This document shows, in pieces, positions 8,333 through 17,583 of a stretch of 64,000 nucleotides of DNA. The notes under the pieces were generated by a model. It worked only from the letters and a program-made list of their open reading frames with translations, was not told where the DNA came from and made no database searches. Every line of letters begins with the position of its first letter. Positions within the stretch are counted from its first letter, which is position 1. The DNA is from JAJEFO01 sp022819605 (GTDB taxonomy: Bacteria > Pseudomonadota > Alphaproteobacteria > Rhodobacterales > Rhodobacteraceae): assembly GCA_965221545.1 (NCBI GenBank), contig OZ244901.1, positions 2,976,001-3,040,000 of the forward strand, in the 5' to 3' direction. A program made the position numbers and the translations under genes.

Positions 8333-9036
8333 TGCGCGCGATCTTTCTGCACGCGTTCGGCGCCAGCCGGCTGACCTGGGCCGGAACGGCCTCGGCAATT
8401 CGAGGCGTTGATGCGGTCGCGCCGGACCTGCCGGGCCACGGGAACTCCATAGGTGACCTCGGCGACGGCTCGCTTGAAGACATGTCATCCCGCCTGATGG
8501 CCGGCATCGGGAACGGACCGCCGGCCTGGCTTGTCGGCCACTCGCTCGGAGGAGGGCTCGCGCTCAAGCTCGCGGCAGAAGCGCCGGAACGCTTTCGCGG
8601 CCTTGTGCTGCTGGCTCCGATCGGGCTTGGTCGAGGTTTGGACCGTATATCCCTGACATCGTATTCCGGCCTGCGAGACAGGGACGAAATGCGCCGCTTC
8701 CTCGAAGGACTCGTGGCGAACAAAGGCTTGATCGCGCCACTGTTCGTCGACACCGCGCTCGAACACCTGGAACGCGACGGCGCGCGTGACGCCCTTGCAA
8801 AAATCGCAAACCAGTTTCCCAAGATGAAGGCCGAAATCTCCGCCCTCCTGCCAAGAGTGGCAGAAAGCGGGCTGGACATTACGGTGATCTGGGGAACCGA
8901 GGACAACATAGCCAGCCCGGATTTGGAAAAGATCGAGAAACTGGGATCCTTGGTCGAACTGCCCGGCATCGGCCACATTGCCCATATCGAAGCGCAGAAA
9001 CAGGTGAACGCCCTGATTGCGGACAAAGTGACATGA
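8332..9036 (+). CDS. alpha/beta hydrolase, probable acyltransferase partner of the lipoyl protein (AcoC-like C-terminal half)
   Basis: A 234-residue alpha/beta-hydrolase with the nucleophile elbow GHSLGGG (Ser71), WGTEDNIA carrying the acid and PGIGHIAHIE carrying the base. Its ATG overlaps the stop of the lipoyl-protein gene. Known acetoin dehydrogenase E2 proteins of the AcoC type combine a lipoyl domain with exactly such an alpha/beta-hydrolase fold. The simplest reading is therefore that this and the preceding gene together replace one E2 polypeptide. It could instead be an independent esterase or lactonase. No E3 dihydrolipoamide dehydrogenase is nearby. Confidence 0.78.
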   Translation: MRAIFLHAFGASRLTWAGTASAIRGVDAVAPDLPGHGNSIGDLGDGSLEDMSSRLMAGIGNGPPAWLVGHSLGGGLALKLAAEAPERFRGLVLLAPIGLGRGLDRISLTSYSGLRDRDEMRRFLEGLVANKGLIAPLFVDTALEHLERDGARDALAKIANQFPKMKAEISALLPRVAESGLDITVIWGTEDNIASPDLEKIEKLGSLVELPGIGHIAHIEAQKQVNALIADKVT

Positions 9037-9153
9037 GGACGGGACGGCAGGATCTGTTGGAAACGGCCGCAAATTCTCAAAAAAAGGAGTCAGCCCTTGA
9101 CGGCATACGGAATCGGAAGTTTCAATTGCGTCCACCAAATTTGGGAGACTCTC

Positions 9154-10623
9154 ATGAGACACTATACCATTGGGCTTGGCGTCGCCACAGCCCTCGCGAT
9201 TCCGGCGACTGCAAGCGCCCAGGACTACAGCGGAGTAACCGTCGAGATACTGACGCGTCCGGGTCCCGTCATTGCACAGCGCCTCGTCGAGCGTGGCGAG
9301 GAATTCACGGCCATGACAGGCGCGGAAATCCGCGTGAACGAAGTTCCGTTTGCGGAGCTGTTTCAGAAGATTCTGACGGACTGGGCGACCGGCACGAACT
9401 CAATCGACGTTGGTGTCTTTGCGTCTGGCTGGGCGACCGAGCTTGTCGACGCCGGACTGGTGGAGCCGCTTGACGGTTACATCGCGAATGACGACAAGAT
9501 CGACATTGACGACATTGCACCCTACTTTCGCGAATTCAACCAGAAGATCGGTGGCGAGACCTACCTGATCACCGTCGATGGCGACTTCCAGATGCTCTAC
9601 TATCGCCGGGACATCCTGGACGAGATGGGCATCGATCCGCCGCGCACCTGGGACGAGTACATGACGGTCGCCGGCGCGATGCACGGCAAGGACCTGAACG
9701 GAGACGGTCAGGCCGACTTCGGCTCGTGCATCTTCAAGAAGCGGAATGCACAGTCGTACTTTGCCATGGGCTCCATTGCCGCGGGATTCGTGCAGACCAA
9801 GGGCACGGGAGAGGGAATCTTCTTCCACAACGACACGATGAAGCCCAAGGTCGACAACGAGGCATGGCAGGAGGCGTTCCGGGTCTACAAGGCGACCGGC
9901 GAATTCGGTCCGCCTGACGAGCTGAACCACGATATCGGCGACACCCGCGGGCTGGTCCAGTCGGGCCGGTGCGGACTCGCGATCGACTGGGGCGACATCG
10001 GCCCGCTGTCGATCGACCCGTCCGGGGCCGCAATCAAGGACAAGATGGGTGCCGTGATCATGCCCGGCTCGCCCATGGCCCTGAACGTGGAAACCGGCAA
10101 GCTTGAGCAGTGCAACGCGACGCTTTGCCCGCATGCGATCGACGGCATCAACTACGCGCCGTTCGCCGCGTTCGGCGGATGGGCCGGCGCGATCAACAAG
10201 AACTCGGATGCAAACGTCAAGCAGGCTGCCTACGACTTCCTGTCCTACGTGAACCAGGCCGCTCAGTCGAACGTCGACGTGACCATCGGCTGGACGGGCT
10301 ACAATCCCTACAGGAACTCGCAGCTCGAAAACACCGAGAACTGGATCACGGCCGGATTCAGCCCGGAATTCGCCGAGAATTATCTTGGCGCAATCAAGGA
10401 CAGCCTGAACCATCCAAACATGGCGTCCGACCTCAAGATCCCTGGTGCGCAGCAGTACACCGGCGTGGTTCTCGACCGCGAGCTGGCTCGTTTCCTTGCG
10501 GGTGAGATCACGGCAGAGCAGGCAACCAAGAACATCGAGGAAGCCTGGGAGGAGATCACCGAGGACTTCGGCCGTGAAAGCCAGATGACCATCTACAATC
10601 TGTCGCTCGGCATCACGAACTGA
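9154..10623 (+). CDS. ABC transporter sugar/polyol-binding protein
   Basis: A 489-residue extracellular solute-binding protein of the MalE/UgpB class. It has a signal peptide (residues 1-22, ending ATASAQ) followed by VTVEILTRPGP and typical lobe motifs such as VDGDFQMLYYRRDILDEMGIDPPRTWDEY, and AFGGWAGAINKNS near the C-terminal third. ATG 9154 follows GGGAGACTCTC, a clear ribosome binding site; an upstream ATG at 9097 would destroy the signal peptide. It opens an operon with two permeases, an ATPase and a GMC oxidoreductase, immediately downstream of the E1/lipoyl/hydrolase genes, so import and breakdown of one carbohydrate are probably linked. Confidence 0.88.
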   Translation: MRHYTIGLGVATALAIPATASAQDYSGVTVEILTRPGPVIAQRLVERGEEFTAMTGAEIRVNEVPFAELFQKILTDWATGTNSIDVGVFASGWATELVDAGLVEPLDGYIANDDKIDIDDIAPYFREFNQKIGGETYLITVDGDFQMLYYRRDILDEMGIDPPRTWDEYMTVAGAMHGKDLNGDGQADFGSCIFKKRNAQSYFAMGSIAAGFVQTKGTGEGIFFHNDTMKPKVDNEAWQEAFRVYKATGEFGPPDELNHDIGDTRGLVQSGRCGLAIDWGDIGPLSIDPSGAAIKDKMGAVIMPGSPMALNVETGKLEQCNATLCPHAIDGINYAPFAAFGGWAGAINKNSDANVKQAAYDFLSYVNQAAQSNVDVTIGWTGYNPYRNSQLENTENWITAGFSPEFAENYLGAIKDSLNHPNMASDLKIPGAQQYTGVVLDRELARFLAGEITAEQATKNIEEAWEEITEDFGRESQMTIYNLSLGITN

Positions 10624-10626
10624 GTC

Positions 10627-11781
10627 TTGACGGGTTCAGAAGATTCCGTGCGGCCCGGGACCCCTCGGGCCGCACCTTCCATAGGGGCGCGCGAGCGGCT
10701 GTCCGACTGGATTGACCGCCATTCCGCGCAGGTCTTCATCTGGCCAGCGGTCATCATGATCCTGGTCTTCTCGATCTTCCCCCTCGTGGCATCTCTCATC
10801 ATGGCGCTGAGCCGCATCCGGTTCAGGGGCGGCACTTACAATGTCCGATTCGTCTGGTTCCAGAACTTCGAGAAGCAGCTCTTCGGATCCGAACAGTTTC
10901 ACTTCCTCGGAACTTTCAACGGTCTTGGGCTACTGGGCTGGGCCGTCGGCCTTGCCGTCACAGTCCTGATCGCCTGGCTCGCCATACGCTATCTGCGCGG
11001 TCCGGTCACGGCGGTAGGGCTGGTCGGTCGCCTCTTTACCTGGGGGCTGAGCCTGGGTCTGGGTTGGCTCTTCGCAGCCACGTTGTTTTCGGGCCATTCT
11101 TTCGGCACCCTCGGCACGACGCTGTTCTATGTCTTTGTCGGCTGCGGCCTTCAATTCGTGATAGGGCTTGCTCTGGCCTTTCTTTGCTCCCTGCCGATTC
11201 GAGGCAGAACCTTCTTTCGCGTCGTCTTCTTCATCCCGCTCATGATCACCCCAATCGGTGTCGGCTACGCATTCCGCATGATGGCGGACACGACCAAGGG
11301 TCCCTTTTCGCCCGTCTGGCAATGGGCCGGCCTTGGCGATTTCGCCTGGGCGGCGGATGCCTGGGCCGCGCGGTTCTTCATTGTCATCGGAGACAGCTGG
11401 CAGTGGATTCCCTTCATTTTTGTCGTCATGCTCGCCGCTCTCGAAAGCGTGCCTCGCGACTATGTCGAGGCGGCGCAGGTCGACGGGGCGACGTCCTGGG
11501 AAATCTTCAAGGACATTACCTGGCCTCAGGTCGTGCCCGTTGCCGCAACGGTCCTGTTAATCAGGGTGATCGAGGCATTCAAGATCGTGGATCTGCCCAA
11601 CATCATGACTGCGGGAGGACCGGGCATCGCGACCGAATCCATGACGCTTCACGCGCTGTTCGCCTGGCGCTCGCTTGATCTGGGCCAGTCGGCAGCCGTC
11701 GCATATCTCCTGCTCTTCGTGACGGTAGTGACCTGCGTGTCTTTCTTCAATCTCGTGGTGTTGAGGAGGGTGCGGGCGTGA
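10627..11781 (+). CDS. ABC transporter permease (MalF-type)
   Basis: A 384-residue inner-membrane permease with about eight membrane segments. The conserved cytoplasmic EAA loop reads VEAAQVDGATSWEIFKDITWPQV near residues 280-300, the contact for the ATPase. The region between segments one and the core is longer than in most MalF-type permeases. The start is uncertain: TTG 10627 is four bases after the binding-protein stop, while GTG 10648 is another candidate; a GC-rich stem-loop lies at 10648-10675 in the same stretch. The product pairs with the next permease, whose start overlaps its stop. Confidence 0.85.
   Translation: MTGSEDSVRPGTPRAAPSIGARERLSDWIDRHSAQVFIWPAVIMILVFSIFPLVASLIMALSRIRFRGGTYNVRFVWFQNFEKQLFGSEQFHFLGTFNGLGLLGWAVGLAVTVLIAWLAIRYLRGPVTAVGLVGRLFTWGLSLGLGWLFAATLFSGHSFGTLGTTLFYVFVGCGLQFVIGLALAFLCSLPIRGRTFFRVVFFIPLMITPIGVGYAFRMMADTTKGPFSPVWQWAGLGDFAWAADAWAARFFIVIGDSWQWIPFIFVVMLAALESVPRDYVEAAQVDGATSWEIFKDITWPQVVPVAATVLLIRVIEAFKIVDLPNIMTAGGPGIATESMTLHALFAWRSLDLGQSAAVAYLLLFVTVVTCVSFFNLVVLRRVRA
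10648..10675 (+). other. GC-rich stem-loop after the binding-protein gene
   Basis: A perfect 10-bp stem (GTGCGGCCCG paired with CGGGCCGCAC) around an 8-base loop lies 25 bases after the stop of the binding-protein gene, at the junction with the permease gene. No T-run follows, so full termination is unlikely. Such hairpins between binding-protein and permease genes commonly protect upstream mRNA and raise binding-protein yield. Confidence 0.6.
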
Positions 11782-12824
11782 ACAGGTCCGCGATGCAATG
11801 GCTCTTCGAGCCGCCATCCATCCGGGACATGGCGCCGGGAACGAAAGTGATCGTCTACGCGATCCTGACGTTCTGGACGGCGTTCGTGCTGTTCCCGATC
11901 TACTGGGTGCTCATCACCTCATTCAAGAGCGCGATCGACGTCAATTCGGGACCTGTCTATTTGCCTTTCGTCGACTTCCAGCCGAGCCTGCATGCCTGGA
12001 AGGAACTATTCGTCTTCGACTTCTGGGACACGCTCAGCGCCTACATGAACTCGCTCATCATTGCGCTGTCCGCCACTGCAGCGAGCGTCGTCATTGGTTC
12101 AATGGCGTCCTATGCGCTGGCCCGTTTCGAATACCAGCCAAGATTCGGTGTCATCTTCATGTTCGTCCTCGTCATGGTCGGCGCGTTTGTCGCGGTCGGT
12201 CGCTACGGCGTCGACTGGCGGCTTTCCTGTGCAGCAGGCGTCGCGGTTTTCTACTTTCTTGCCCGCGCACTTGGGCGCTACTTCAAGGCACGCCTTGGCA
12301 ACGGTGACATTCTCTTTTGGATGATCTCGCAAAGAATCCTTGCGCCGATCGTGGTCGTCGTGCCGATCTACATGATGTTCCAGCAGGTCTCGCTTCTCGA
12401 CACTCATATCGCGATCATCCTGACCTACACGGTCATCAACCTGCCCATAGTCATCTGGCTTATGTACGACTTTTTCACGTCGATCCCCATCGACCTGGAA
12501 GAATGCGCGCAACTCGACGGCGCAACCCGGTTCGGCGTATTCTGGGACATCGTGCTGCCGCTGTCGCGATCCGGCCTTGCCGCAACCACGCTTCTCGTCA
12601 TGATCCTGAGCTGGAACGAGTATCTTCTCGCACTCTTCCTTTCGACGTCCCGCGCGCAGACCATGCCCATCCTCGTGGCCGCGATGAACGCGGGCGAGCG
12701 CGGCATCCTCTGGTGGTCGATGTCGGTCGTCATAATCGTCATGATCATCCCGGTCGTGATCCTTGCGATCATCCTGCAACGCTACATCTCCAAGGGCCTC
12801 CTGCTGGGGGCAGTCAAAGGATAG
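11778..12824 (+). CDS. ABC transporter permease (MalG-type)
   Basis: A 348-residue permease with about six to eight membrane segments. The EAA loop reads LEECAQLDGATRFGVFWDIVLPLSRSGLAATTLLVMI around residues 235-270. GTG 11778 overlaps the stop of the preceding permease gene, so the two are translationally coupled. It forms the heterodimeric channel with that permease and is served by the ATPase encoded directly downstream. A longer than usual insertion with two extra hydrophobic stretches (about residues 115-165) matches the unusual length of its partner. Confidence 0.87.
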   Translation: MNRSAMQWLFEPPSIRDMAPGTKVIVYAILTFWTAFVLFPIYWVLITSFKSAIDVNSGPVYLPFVDFQPSLHAWKELFVFDFWDTLSAYMNSLIIALSATAASVVIGSMASYALARFEYQPRFGVIFMFVLVMVGAFVAVGRYGVDWRLSCAAGVAVFYFLARALGRYFKARLGNGDILFWMISQRILAPIVVVVPIYMMFQQVSLLDTHIAIILTYTVINLPIVIWLMYDFFTSIPIDLEECAQLDGATRFGVFWDIVLPLSRSGLAATTLLVMILSWNEYLLALFLSTSRAQTMPILVAAMNAGERGILWWSMSVVIIVMIIPVVILAIILQRYISKGLLLGAVKG

Positions 12825-12828
12825 GACC

Positions 12829-13884
12829 ATGACTGTTGTCCTTGATGCCGTCTCGAAGTCATTCGGAAACGTGAAGGTCCTGCACGAACTCTCACTCGAA
12901 GTTCAGGATGGTGAGTTCCTGGTCCTGCTCGGCGCGTCCGGCTCCGGGAAGTCAACGGCGCTCAGAATGATCGCCGGACTGGAGACCGTGAGCGGAGGGC
13001 GCATCTCGATTTCCGGACGGGACGTGACGGATCAACTGCCGAAGAACCGAGACGTCGCCATGGTTTTCCAGTCGTACGCGCTCTACCCCCACAAGACGGT
13101 GGCCGAAAACATCGGCTACCCACTCAAAATCCGGCGCTTGAACCGCACTGAAATCGAAAGCCAAGTTCGCGAGGTGGCGGCGCAGGTCCGCATCGATGAA
13201 CTGCTCGAACGATACCCTCGCGAACTTTCCGGCGGACAGCGACAGCGCGTGGCGCTCGCGCGAGCGATGGTGCGGCGGCCTTCGGTCTTCCTGATGGACG
13301 AGCCCCTGTCGAATCTCGACGCAAAGCTTCGCGGCCACATGCGTGCTGAGCTCAAGCACATGCAGCACGAGCTCGGCATCACCACGATCTACGTGACCCA
13401 CGACCAGATCGAGGCCATGACGCTTGCACATCGCGTTGCCCTTCTTGAAGGAGGACGGCTCCAGCAACTGGCCGCACCAAAGACGATCTACGAGGATCCG
13501 GAAAACCTCTTTGTCGCCCAGTTCATCGGCTCCCCGCCGATGAACGTGGCACACGGGAGACTGGATGCAGGCACCTTCGTGATCGGCGAGGACCGCGTTG
13601 CCACCGGCGGAACTGTGACCGTGGCGAACGCCGTTATCGGTCTTCGGGCCGAGGACTGTCAGGTCGTGGCCCCGGAAGACGGCGCGATTCGCGCCCAGCT
13701 CTTCGCAAACGAATTGATCGGAGACCATACCCTCGTCACCGCCAAGATCGGCGACGACATGGTTTCCATCAAGGCACCGAAGGAGTTCGAAGCCGGGTTT
13801 GACGAGGCTATCGGAATCGCCTTCGAGACGGACAAGCTTTACCTCTTTGACAAGGACACGGGCGCGCGCATTCGGCGATCTTGA
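12829..13884 (+). CDS. ABC transporter ATP-binding protein (UgpC/MalK type)
   Basis: A 351-residue ATPase with Walker A GASGSGKST at residues 35-43, Q-loop FQSYALYPHKTVAEN, signature ELSGGQRQRVALARA, Walker B VFLMDEPLSNLDAKLR and switch YVTHDQIEAMT, followed by a C-terminal TOBE domain from about residue 235. It belongs to the sugar importer group. ATG 12829 lies four bases after the permease stop. Its stop overlaps a TTG in front of the GMC oxidoreductase gene, placing all five genes in one transcript. Confidence 0.9.
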   Translation: MTVVLDAVSKSFGNVKVLHELSLEVQDGEFLVLLGASGSGKSTALRMIAGLETVSGGRISISGRDVTDQLPKNRDVAMVFQSYALYPHKTVAENIGYPLKIRRLNRTEIESQVREVAAQVRIDELLERYPRELSGGQRQRVALARAMVRRPSVFLMDEPLSNLDAKLRGHMRAELKHMQHELGITTIYVTHDQIEAMTLAHRVALLEGGRLQQLAAPKTIYEDPENLFVAQFIGSPPMNVAHGRLDAGTFVIGEDRVATGGTVTVANAVIGLRAEDCQVVAPEDGAIRAQLFANELIGDHTLVTAKIGDDMVSIKAPKEFEAGFDEAIGIAFETDKLYLFDKDTGARIRRS

Positions 13885-13937
13885 CCGCCTTTGCGACGGA
13901 AACCCAAGTTGTTGAAACGTTGCCGGGAGTGATGTCG

Positions 13938-15539
13938 ATGCCGACTGCAGATGGGTACGATTTCGTCATTGTCGGCGGTGGATCCGCAGGATGCGTGCTG
14001 GCGGCCAGGCTCTCCGAGCTTGAAGACTGCCGTGTCTGCCTGATCGAGGCCGGCGGACGGGATTGGCACCCGTTTTATCACGTTCCCGCAGGCTTCGCGA
14101 AGATGACCAAGGGCATCGGAAGCTGGGGCTGGTCGACGGTTCCCCAGAAGCAGCTGAACGGCAGATCCCTCGTTTACACCCAGGCGAAAGTGATCGGTGG
14201 CGGCTCCACGATAAATGCCCAGGTCTATACGCGGGGAAACGCGCTCGACTATGACGAGTGGCGCCAGCTTGGCTGTGCAGGATGGGGCTACGAAGACGTA
14301 TTGCCGTACTTTCGCAAGGCAGAGCGCAACGACACGCATGATGACAGGTTTCACGGGACGGAAGGCCCCTTGGGGGTGTCGCGTCCGGCTGCCGCACTGC
14401 CAATTTGTGACGCATTCCTGGAAGCCGCAGAATCCTTGGGGATTCCCCGAAATCCCGACCTTGCCGGCGAAAACCAGGAAGGCGTGGGCTACTACCAGCT
14501 CACCCAGTCAAAAGCCCGCCGTTCATCCGCTGCGATTGCCTACCTGCGCCCTGCCTTGAAGCGTCCAAACCTCGAATTGCGACTGAACGCCCAAGTTCTG
14601 CGGCTCGAAACGGACAAGGGCCGGGCGACCGGGATCGTCATCGCCGACGGCACGCGAGAAAAGTTCATTCGCGCGGACACGGAAGTCGTCGTGTCATCTG
14701 GTTCAATAGGTTCGCCAAAGCTCTTGATGCTCTCGGGCATTGGTCCCGCGGACCACCTGCGCTCGCACGGCCTGACGATTGCATGCAACCATCCCGGCGT
14801 GGGGTCGAATCTGCAGGATCACCTGGATTTCTGCACGATTGCCGAATGCACCGGCGAACATACCTACGACAAATACGCTCGCCCGTTCTGGTCGGCGGTT
14901 GCCGGGGCGCGCTACCTGCTCACACGCAAGGGGCCGGTCGCTTCAAGCCTCTTCGAGACCGGCGGCTTTTGGTACGTTGAGGAAGGAGCGAGATCGCCCG
15001 ACATCCAGCTCCATCTCGGTCTCGGTTCCGGAATCGAAGCGGGAATCGCACGAATGGAGAAGGACGGCGTCACTCTCAATTCTGCATACATGCGGCCGCG
15101 TTCGCGCGGCACCGTCCGGCTCGCCTCAGCAAATCCGGCTGACGCGCCGCTCATTGACCCGAACTACTGGTCCGACACGCATGACCGCGACATGGCGGTT
15201 CGGGGCCTGAAACTTGCACAGAAGATCCTCGCGGCAGCGCCCCTTGCACCCTATGTCAGCCGCGAAGTCCTGCCAGGGCCGGATGTCAGGACAGATGAGG
15301 ACTACTTCGCCTACGCCGCGGCCATGGCAAAGACCGACCACCATCCCTCCGGCACGTGCAGGATGGGATCAGATCCGGATGCGGTCGTTACTCCGCGTCT
15401 GAGATTCAACGGGATCGACGGCCTGCGGGTTGTAGACGCCTCGATCATGCCGCGACTCATATCCTCGAACACGAACGCGGCAACGATCATGATCGCGGAA
15501 ATGGCCGCCGACATGATCAAGGCCGATCACGCGGGCTGA
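13938..15539 (+). CDS. GMC-family FAD oxidoreductase (choline dehydrogenase-like)
   Basis: A flavin oxidoreductase of 533 residues if started at ATG 13938. That start is favoured by GGGAG eight bases upstream and by equal length with the second GMC protein of this window; TTG 13881 and ATG 13932 are alternatives. It shows the FAD motif VIVGGGSAGCVLAARLSE, the second GMC signature (SSGSIGSPKLLMLSGIGP), and near the C-terminus DHHPSGTCRMG with the catalytic His plus SSNTNAATIMIAE with the catalytic Asn. GMC enzymes oxidise alcohols or sugars. Its place at the end of a sugar-importer operon suggests it oxidises the imported polyol or sugar. Confidence 0.87.
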   Translation: MPTADGYDFVIVGGGSAGCVLAARLSELEDCRVCLIEAGGRDWHPFYHVPAGFAKMTKGIGSWGWSTVPQKQLNGRSLVYTQAKVIGGGSTINAQVYTRGNALDYDEWRQLGCAGWGYEDVLPYFRKAERNDTHDDRFHGTEGPLGVSRPAAALPICDAFLEAAESLGIPRNPDLAGENQEGVGYYQLTQSKARRSSAAIAYLRPALKRPNLELRLNAQVLRLETDKGRATGIVIADGTREKFIRADTEVVVSSGSIGSPKLLMLSGIGPADHLRSHGLTIACNHPGVGSNLQDHLDFCTIAECTGEHTYDKYARPFWSAVAGARYLLTRKGPVASSLFETGGFWYVEEGARSPDIQLHLGLGSGIEAGIARMEKDGVTLNSAYMRPRSRGTVRLASANPADAPLIDPNYWSDTHDRDMAVRGLKLAQKILAAAPLAPYVSREVLPGPDVRTDEDYFAYAAAMAKTDHHPSGTCRMGSDPDAVVTPRLRFNGIDGLRVVDASIMPRLISSNTNAATIMIAEMAADMIKADHAG

Positions 15540-15841
15540 AACGCGACGAATGCGCTGCCCGCGCGGTTTCAAAGGCAGTGAACCGCGCCAGGCACTTGAG
15601 AAGGCCGGACGGGACTGGAACCGCCCGAAAAAGTGGCAGGACATCAAGCACGCCCCGGCACCATGCGTCGGAAGACCTGCCCCCGATTACGGCAATCCCT
15701 TCCGAGCGTGGCGCGCACAACCAATTCAGAATGGGGCCGTTGACACTCCTTCGGCATGCCGTTTGAATTCGAGGTTCAAGCATTTTGAAACGTCACGAAT
15801 TGAAGATCGCTGGAGGCAGGATCTTCGGAGCAGGAAAATTG
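15540..15841. other. intergenic region without a recognised gene
   Basis: About 300 bases between the GMC oxidoreductase gene and the HEPN gene. I see no convincing coding frame, tRNA or strong terminator. A TTGACA-like -35 element occurs near 15739, but no good -10 follows at the usual distance. Confidence 0.5.
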
Positions 15842-16504
15842 ATGCAGGAGCCCCTCAAGCACGCAGCCCTCAAGAAAAAGCAGAGGATTCTCCGGGATGA
15901 CTTCCCGGAGACAATGGGACTGCGCGTGCACAGGGCGCTGAGCTGGATTGCAAGGGCGGAGGAGGCGAAAGACGCCGATGGCCGGTTCATATTCCTCTGG
16001 ATCGCGTTCAATGCCGCATATGCGGACGAGAGCGAGTTTCAGACGATCGCGCCTCCGGCTCGCGAGGCCTTTGCCGACTTTTTCCGGAAGGTGAATTCGC
16101 TTGATCCTGGGCAGAGAATTTACAACGCGATCTGGGAGAATTTCTCGGGACCGATTCGCGTGCTCATGGATAACAGGTTCGTGTTCTACGCCTTTTGGCA
16201 ACACTACAATGGAATGACCGGCCACGAAGATTGGAGCAAACGCTTCTACAATTCCAACCGCCAGTTCATCAACGCCTTCAAGAAGCGTGACACCGTGCGT
16301 GTCTTGAGCAATGTCTTCGACCGCCTCTACGTGCTTCGCAACCAGCTCGTGCACGGCGGCTCGACCTGGAACAGTGACATCAACCGGGACCAGGTACGCG
16401 ACGGCGCGGCCATTCTCGAATTCCTGGTTCCCGTCTTCGTAGACGTCATGATGGACAATCCGCGCGAGGACTGGGGACGACCGTTCTATCCTGTCGTGCC
16501 GTAG
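15842..16504 (+). CDS. Apea-like HEPN domain protein (orphan)
   Basis: A protein of about 220 residues, all helical in character, with RNQLVHGG at residues 166-173. This is the R-x4-H motif of HEPN proteins, which in many members forms an RNase active site. The upstream part (RALSWIARAEEA, FIFLWIAFNAAYAD, RFVFYAFWQHYN) matches the Apea-like HEPN subgroup. I prefer ATG 15842; an in-frame start at 15785 would add 19 residues. No minimal nucleotidyltransferase, antitoxin or restriction gene adjoins it, so it cannot be assigned to a defence or toxin-antitoxin pair. Function unknown. Confidence 0.7.
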   Translation: MQEPLKHAALKKKQRILRDDFPETMGLRVHRALSWIARAEEAKDADGRFIFLWIAFNAAYADESEFQTIAPPAREAFADFFRKVNSLDPGQRIYNAIWENFSGPIRVLMDNRFVFYAFWQHYNGMTGHEDWSKRFYNSNRQFINAFKKRDTVRVLSNVFDRLYVLRNQLVHGGSTWNSDINRDQVRDGAAILEFLVPVFVDVMMDNPREDWGRPFYPVVP

Positions 16505-16796
16505 TCGCGAATTTCCCGGACTTGCTGCGCCCGGTCCCCGACCGAACGAATCGTGCCGGCCAAGTCGCCGCGACCCTTGAAAGGATCTTCTGTCACGACA
16601 TCTGAGATCGATGTCTGAATGCACGAATCGCAGAGCGAGGCCCGTGACAAACTGTCGACAGCAACCGCAACAACGTGAATGACGCATCTCGGATCAGGAG
16701 GACGTCGATCGCAGAATCTCAGGCCAGCCTGACGCTCTCAAGAGCCGTGGCCCGCTGCACGGCAAATTTCCCGTATCCAGGGGCACAACTCCGCTC
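16505..16796. other. convergent intergenic region, nothing recognised
   Basis: About 290 bases between the ends of the HEPN gene and the minus-strand sugar ATPase gene. I found no supported coding frame or clear intrinsic terminator for either side. Confidence 0.5.
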
Positions 16797-17573
16797 CTAC
16801 GCGGCGCCCTCGTATTCGGTGCCGGTCTTGGCGCCCGTGATATATGCAACCACGTCCTGACCGTCGGTTTCGTTGCGATCAAGATTCGCGACGATGCGAC
16901 CCCGCCGAAACACGATGATCCGGTCAACAAGATCCATGACCTGGCGCATGTTGTGGCTGATCAGGATCAACGGTTCTCCTGCTTCCTTGAGCTGCCTGAC
17001 GATGTTCTCGACCTGGGCGGTTTCCTGAACGCCCAAGGCCGCTGTCGGCTCGTCCATGATCGTCAGCCGTGAATGGAATGTCGCGGTCCGGGCAATGGCG
17101 ACGCACTGCCGCTGGCCGCCCGACATGTTGCGGATCGTGTTTCGGATGTTGGGGATCTTGACCGCCGTCCTTTCAAGGCCGGCCACCGTCGCATCTCGCA
17201 TTCCCTTGTAGTCCAACATCCGAAACGGCCCGAGCCAGTTCAATTTCGTCATCTCGCGACCAAGGAACAGGTTGTCGGGAACGTCGAGGTCGTCGGCGAG
17301 CGCCAAGGTCTGGAAGACCGTCTCGATGCCAGCCTCGCGGGCATCGAGCGGGCCCGCGAAATTCACCTCGTCGCCGTAGAGCCAAATTCTGCCTCGCGTT
17401 CGTTGCTCCACGCCAGTGATCTGACGCACGAAAGTGGACTTGCCCGCGCCGTTGTCTCCCATGATGGCGACATGCTCGCCATTCTTCAGTTCGAAATCTG
17501 CACCCTCCAGCGCATGGACACCGCCATAGTGCTTGGTCAGGTCCTCCGTCCTCAGGACGATGTCATCGCTCAT
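16797..17573 (-). CDS. sugar ABC transporter ATP-binding protein (single-domain, FrcA type)
   Basis: A 258-residue ATPase with Walker A MGDNGAGKSTFVRQI, signature MSGGQRQCVAIARTA, Walker B LTIMDEPTAALGVQE and switch LISHNMRQVMDLVD. It resembles the sugar ATPases that serve ribose/fructose-type importers but holds only one nucleotide-binding domain, whereas RbsA-type proteins have two in about 500 residues; single-domain FrcA proteins are a known variant. It is the last gene of a minus-strand operon ordered binding protein, permease, ATPase, 10 bases downstream of the permease stop. Confidence 0.88.
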   Translation of the reverse strand: MSDDIVLRTEDLTKHYGGVHALEGADFELKNGEHVAIMGDNGAGKSTFVRQITGVEQRTRGRIWLYGDEVNFAGPLDAREAGIETVFQTLALADDLDVPDNLFLGREMTKLNWLGPFRMLDYKGMRDATVAGLERTAVKIPNIRNTIRNMSGGQRQCVAIARTATFHSRLTIMDEPTAALGVQETAQVENIVRQLKEAGEPLILISHNMRQVMDLVDRIIVFRRGRIVANLDRNETDGQDVVAYITGAKTGTEYEGAA

Positions 17574-17583
17574 TTCGCCCTCC

